Below are positions 6,575-8,735 of a DNA stretch of 8,735 nt, piece by piece (position 1 is the stretch's first letter; each line of letters starts with the position of its first letter). Under the pieces are notes generated by a model. The model was not told the DNA's origin and did no database searches. It worked only from the letters and a program-made list of their open reading frames with translations. The DNA lies in contig JAGSPQ010000083.1 in assembly GCA_018262385.1 (NCBI GenBank), positions 1 through 8,735 on the forward strand. The letters are read 5' to 3'. Position numbers and translations under genes: made by a program. The stretch comes from Myxococcaceae bacterium. GTDB taxonomy: Bacteria; Myxococcota; Myxococcia; Myxococcales; Myxococcaceae.

Positions 6575-8377
6575 TCAGGGGCCATTATGCCCGTCCAGCT
6601 TGGTGCCGGGGCTGCACTTGTCGCCGTCCTGGAGGAAGGAGACGCGGCCGGTTCTGGGGCCGGCGAACGGCTCCTTCTTCTTCTTCCAGAAGTCGACCAG
6701 CGCGTCGCGCAGGTTGAGCTCGCGGTTCTCGCCCAGGTCCACCTGGTCGGGCTCGATGGTGGAGAGGATCGGCGCCAGGCCATCGCCGCCGCGGGCGAGG
6801 AAGTCGGGCATCACCACCCGGTACTGGTGAGAAGGGTCGAGCGGCTTGCCGCCCTCGAGGGTGACCAGCTTGAGCCGGTCGGAGGTCGGGCAGCGAGACA
6901 GCTTCACCTCGATGCCGGACGACTGGAAGACGCCCTTGCGCGAGCCGTAGGCGGCGGCGAGCAGGCGGGTCAGTTCCTCGCCGGTGAGCTTGAGGGTGCT
7001 GATCGCGTTGTCGAACGGCAGCACCTCGTAGACCGCGCCGTAGGTGACGTCGCCGGCCTTCAGATCCGCCCGCAGCCCGCCGGGGTTGAGCAGCGCGATG
7101 TCGGCCTTCTCGACCCCGCGCAGCGAGTCGGCGAGGAAGCTGCCGAGCATGCTCTCGTTCTCGTAGTCGCGGCCGAGGGTCTTGGGGACGGACAGGCCCA
7201 GGCTCTGCTCCTGCAGCTCTTTGACCTGCTGGAGGGCGGGGTCGAGCAGCGCGGCGACCCGGGCGTCGGTGGTGATCGGCTTGCCCATGAACGTCGCCGC
7301 GACGGCGTTCACCGGCTTGCCGCGCAGCACCCGGAAATCGCAGCTGTTGGTGGTGGAGTCGACCGTCTCGCAGAGCGGGATCACCGGCGTCATCACCGTC
7401 TTGGTGGGGATCACCTTGCGGGTGGCGGGGTCGACGAACAGCTCGATGGTGGAGAAGAAGCGGCCCAGGCCGTAGGACTCGATCACCGGGGTGCCGTTGA
7501 TCCGGTGGGCGATCACCCCGTGGGTGTGCCCGGCGACCACCGCGTCGAGGGTGTTGGGGGGCAGGCCGCGCATCATGTCGAAGATCTCGCTCGTCTTCTC
7601 GTCGCAGCTGCTGGTGTCGTCGGGGTTGTCCCACTTGGCGCACTTGCCGCCGGCGTGGACCACGGCGATCACGACGTCCGCCCCCTTCTCGCGCAGCTGC
7701 TTGGCGGCGATCAGCGCCTCGGGGGCGAGCGAGCCGAACCGCAGCGTCGCGACGTTGACCGGCACGGTGGTGACCGGAGTCTGCGGGGTGGTGAGCCCGA
7801 AGATGCCGATCTTGATCCCCTTGCGCTCGATCATCATCTGGCCGTCTCCGGGCAGCCAGCCCGGGCGCGCGCCGGTGGCCTCTTCGTAGATGTTGGCCGA
7901 CAGCAGCGGGAACTTCGCCTGGGCGATGCGCGCCTTGAGCGCTCCGAACGGATCGACGTTGGGCTGGGTGGCGACCGACACCGGGCCGATCGGGCCGTAG
8001 TCGAACTCGTGGTTGCCGATCGACGCGCAGTCGTAGCTGAGGGCGTTCATCGCGTCGATCACCACCGAGCCCTCGGAGAGGTTGGCGGCGAGCGTGCCCT
8101 GGAACAGATCGCCCGCGTCGACGAGCATCACGCCGCCGAAGTTGTTGCCCCGCAGGATCTTCAGGTACGCAGCCATCACCGCCGAGCCGCCGGTGCGGAT
8201 CTCGGCATCGCCGAACTTCTCGGTCTGGCTCATCACCCAGCCATGCTGATCGTTGGTGGCGACGAGGGTGAGGCGAATCGGCCCCGCCTCCTCCGCCGGC
8301 TTGACCTCGGCGGTGACGGTGGCCTGAGGGGTGACGCAGGCAATGGCGAGAAACAGGACGGCTGCGAATCGTTTCAT
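6575..8377 (-). CDS. Exported 5'-nucleotidase / UshA-type metallophosphoesterase
   Basis: A 600-residue two-domain enzyme that hydrolyses nucleotides or related phosphate esters outside the cytoplasm. Residues 1-13 (MKRFAAVLFLAIA) start a signal peptide. C14 follows a loose lipobox (A-I-A-C), so it may be a lipoprotein. The dimetal metallophosphatase domain shows TNDQHG (D43, H45), DAGD (87-90), GNHEFD (121-126), H241 in VVHAGG, and GHTHG (283-287). The C-terminal nucleotidase domain shows NPGGLRAD (431-438), EVLPFDN (451-457) and LARGGDG (528-534), the substrate-binding signature region. A Cys-containing insert (C246, C258) follows H241, and further cysteines occur at 336, 346, 496 and 588; disulfides would fit an exported protein. 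The open frame continues to 8698, but the ATG at 8377 is chosen because the signal peptide starts there and the upstream part overlaps another gene. The true substrate is undecided (nucleotides, UDP-sugars or cyclic nucleotides). Confidence 0.93.
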   Translation of the reverse strand: MKRFAAVLFLAIACVTPQATVTAEVKPAEEAGPIRLTLVATNDQHGWVMSQTEKFGDAEIRTGGSAVMAAYLKILRGNNFGGVMLVDAGDLFQGTLAANLSEGSVVIDAMNALSYDCASIGNHEFDYGPIGPVSVATQPNVDPFGALKARIAQAKFPLLSANIYEEATGARPGWLPGDGQMMIERKGIKIGIFGLTTPQTPVTTVPVNVATLRFGSLAPEALIAAKQLREKGADVVIAVVHAGGKCAKWDNPDDTSSCDEKTSEIFDMMRGLPPNTLDAVVAGHTHGVIAHRINGTPVIESYGLGRFFSTIELFVDPATRKVIPTKTVMTPVIPLCETVDSTTNSCDFRVLRGKPVNAVAATFMGKPITTDARVAALLDPALQQVKELQEQSLGLSVPKTLGRDYENESMLGSFLADSLRGVEKADIALLNPGGLRADLKAGDVTYGAVYEVLPFDNAISTLKLTGEELTRLLAAAYGSRKGVFQSSGIEVKLSRCPTSDRLKLVTLEGGKPLDPSHQYRVVMPDFLARGGDGLAPILSTIEPDQVDLGENRELNLRDALVDFWKKKKEPFAGPRTGRVSFLQDGDKCSPGTKLDGHNGP

Positions 8378-8439
8378 TCTTTTGGGAGTCCCGCCGTGAC
8401 GGAGGAAGACACCGCCGATCCAGGGACGGTTTTCGATCA

Positions 8440-8735
8440 TTAGCCCGGCAGCTTCCCTTCCAGCAATGGGGAAGGACGCGTCGGATCGTCGGCGTCGCAC
8501 ACCATCCACAGGATCGAGCCGGGCCGGAGGATCACGCCCTCGACCTTGAAGGTGGGCTCGAGCCGCTCGAACCGCTCGGGCGGCTGGCCGGGCTGGACGA
8601 TCGCGATCCCTGCCCCGAGGCAGGCGCCGTCGTTGTAGCTGTCGGCGGTGTTCTCGCAGACCGCCGAGAGGATCAGCCGGCCATCGGGCAAGGGGCACAG
8701 ATCGGTGGGAGTGAACGGGACGCCGTCGAGCCCGC
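8440..8735 (-). CDS. C-terminal end of a probable secreted beta-propeller-like protein, N-terminus outside window
   Basis: The last 98 codons of a gene that begins beyond 8735; the frame is open to the edge and ends in TAA (8442-8440). A TTG at 8691 is only an internal Leu, since the sequence before it (TPTDLCPLPDG) reads as normal protein. Visible features are LPDGRLILSAV, a Cys-bearing turn with SYNDGACLGAGIAIV, FKVEGV, and the final VCDADDPTRPSPLLEGKLPG. The four cysteines and short beta-strand/turn units resemble terminal blades of secreted beta-propellers; from memory it recalls the DUF6929-like group, which is unverified. It lies 62 nt upstream of the nucleotidase in the same direction and may be cotranscribed. 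The function is unknown. Confidence 0.7.
   Translation of the reverse strand, partial: GLDGVPFTPTDLCPLPDGRLILSAVCENTADSYNDGACLGAGIAIVQPGQPPERFERLEPTFKVEGVILRPGSILWMVCDADDPTRPSPLLEGKLPG

Noticed and set aside
6579..6592. GGGC-6-GCCC hairpin at the nucleotidase stop codon.
   Set aside because: A 4-bp stem with no T-run on the minus strand; not a credible terminator.
3496..8443. Other long plus-strand open frames (3496-5241, 4983-6299, 6587-8443).
   Set aside because: They are antisense to genes with clear family motifs (kinase, CoA-transferase, nucleotidase); their products are repetitive Arg/Gly/Val/Leu/His-rich strings with no recognisable domain.
8440..8691. An 83-codon gene starting at TTG 8691.
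   Set aside because: The frame stays open to the window edge and the residues before the TTG read as protein, so it is the end of a larger gene.
8378..8698. N-terminal extension of the nucleotidase to give 707 residues.
   Set aside because: The extension overlaps the better-looking upstream coding frame, is Arg/Pro-rich, and would bury the signal peptide that begins at the ATG at 8377.

Overview
The window is a GC-rich bacterial chromosome segment. Every protein gene lies on the minus strand, and the only plus-strand gene is one tRNA. GTG and TTG starts, long spurious antisense reading frames, a membrane-anchored eukaryotic-type Ser/Thr kinase and a large Pro-rich transmembrane TPR protein all fit a myxobacterium or close relative (Myxococcota, formerly Deltaproteobacteria). 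That placement is an inference from gene style, not from a phylogenetic marker.

Layout from right to left, the direction in which the protein genes are read: (a) 8735-8440, the C-terminal end of a probably secreted, Cys-containing protein that may be a beta-propeller; (b) 8377-6575, an exported UshA-type 5'-nucleotidase/metallophosphoesterase; (c) 6517-6134, a small four-cysteine zinc-ribbon protein with a TTG start and a strong Shine-Dalgarno; (d) 6101-4899, a CaiB/Frc (family III) CoA-transferase; (e) 4902-3514, a tail-anchored Ser/Thr protein kinase whose GTG start overlaps the CoA-transferase stop (GTGA). Gaps from (b) to (e) are 57 nt, 32 nt and a 4-nt overlap, so c-d-e at least could be one operon.

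The centre, 3279-3513, is a control region. It holds a tRNA-Ala(CGC) on the plus strand with its own sigma70-like promoter and a 13-bp GAAA-capped intrinsic terminator. A back-to-back promoter fires leftward into the next block.

Left block: 3278-930 encodes a TPR protein with a proline-rich linker and one transmembrane helix. It is followed after 4 nt by 925-278, an exported protein with an amicyanin-like CxxHxxM copper site and a C-terminal carboxypeptidase-regulatory-like domain. After 65 nt containing an inverted repeat come the first 70 codons of heme A synthase (ctaA), cut by the window edge. The copper-type protein beside ctaA points to a cytochrome oxidase assembly or electron-transfer locus continuing to the left.

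No mobile element, CRISPR array, phage gene or obvious defence system is visible. The points most worth a second look are the unusual kinase catalytic loop and its coupling to a CoA-transferase, the copper-site fusion next to ctaA, the two-compartment TPR protein with a nearly leaderless promoter, and the small zinc-ribbon protein.
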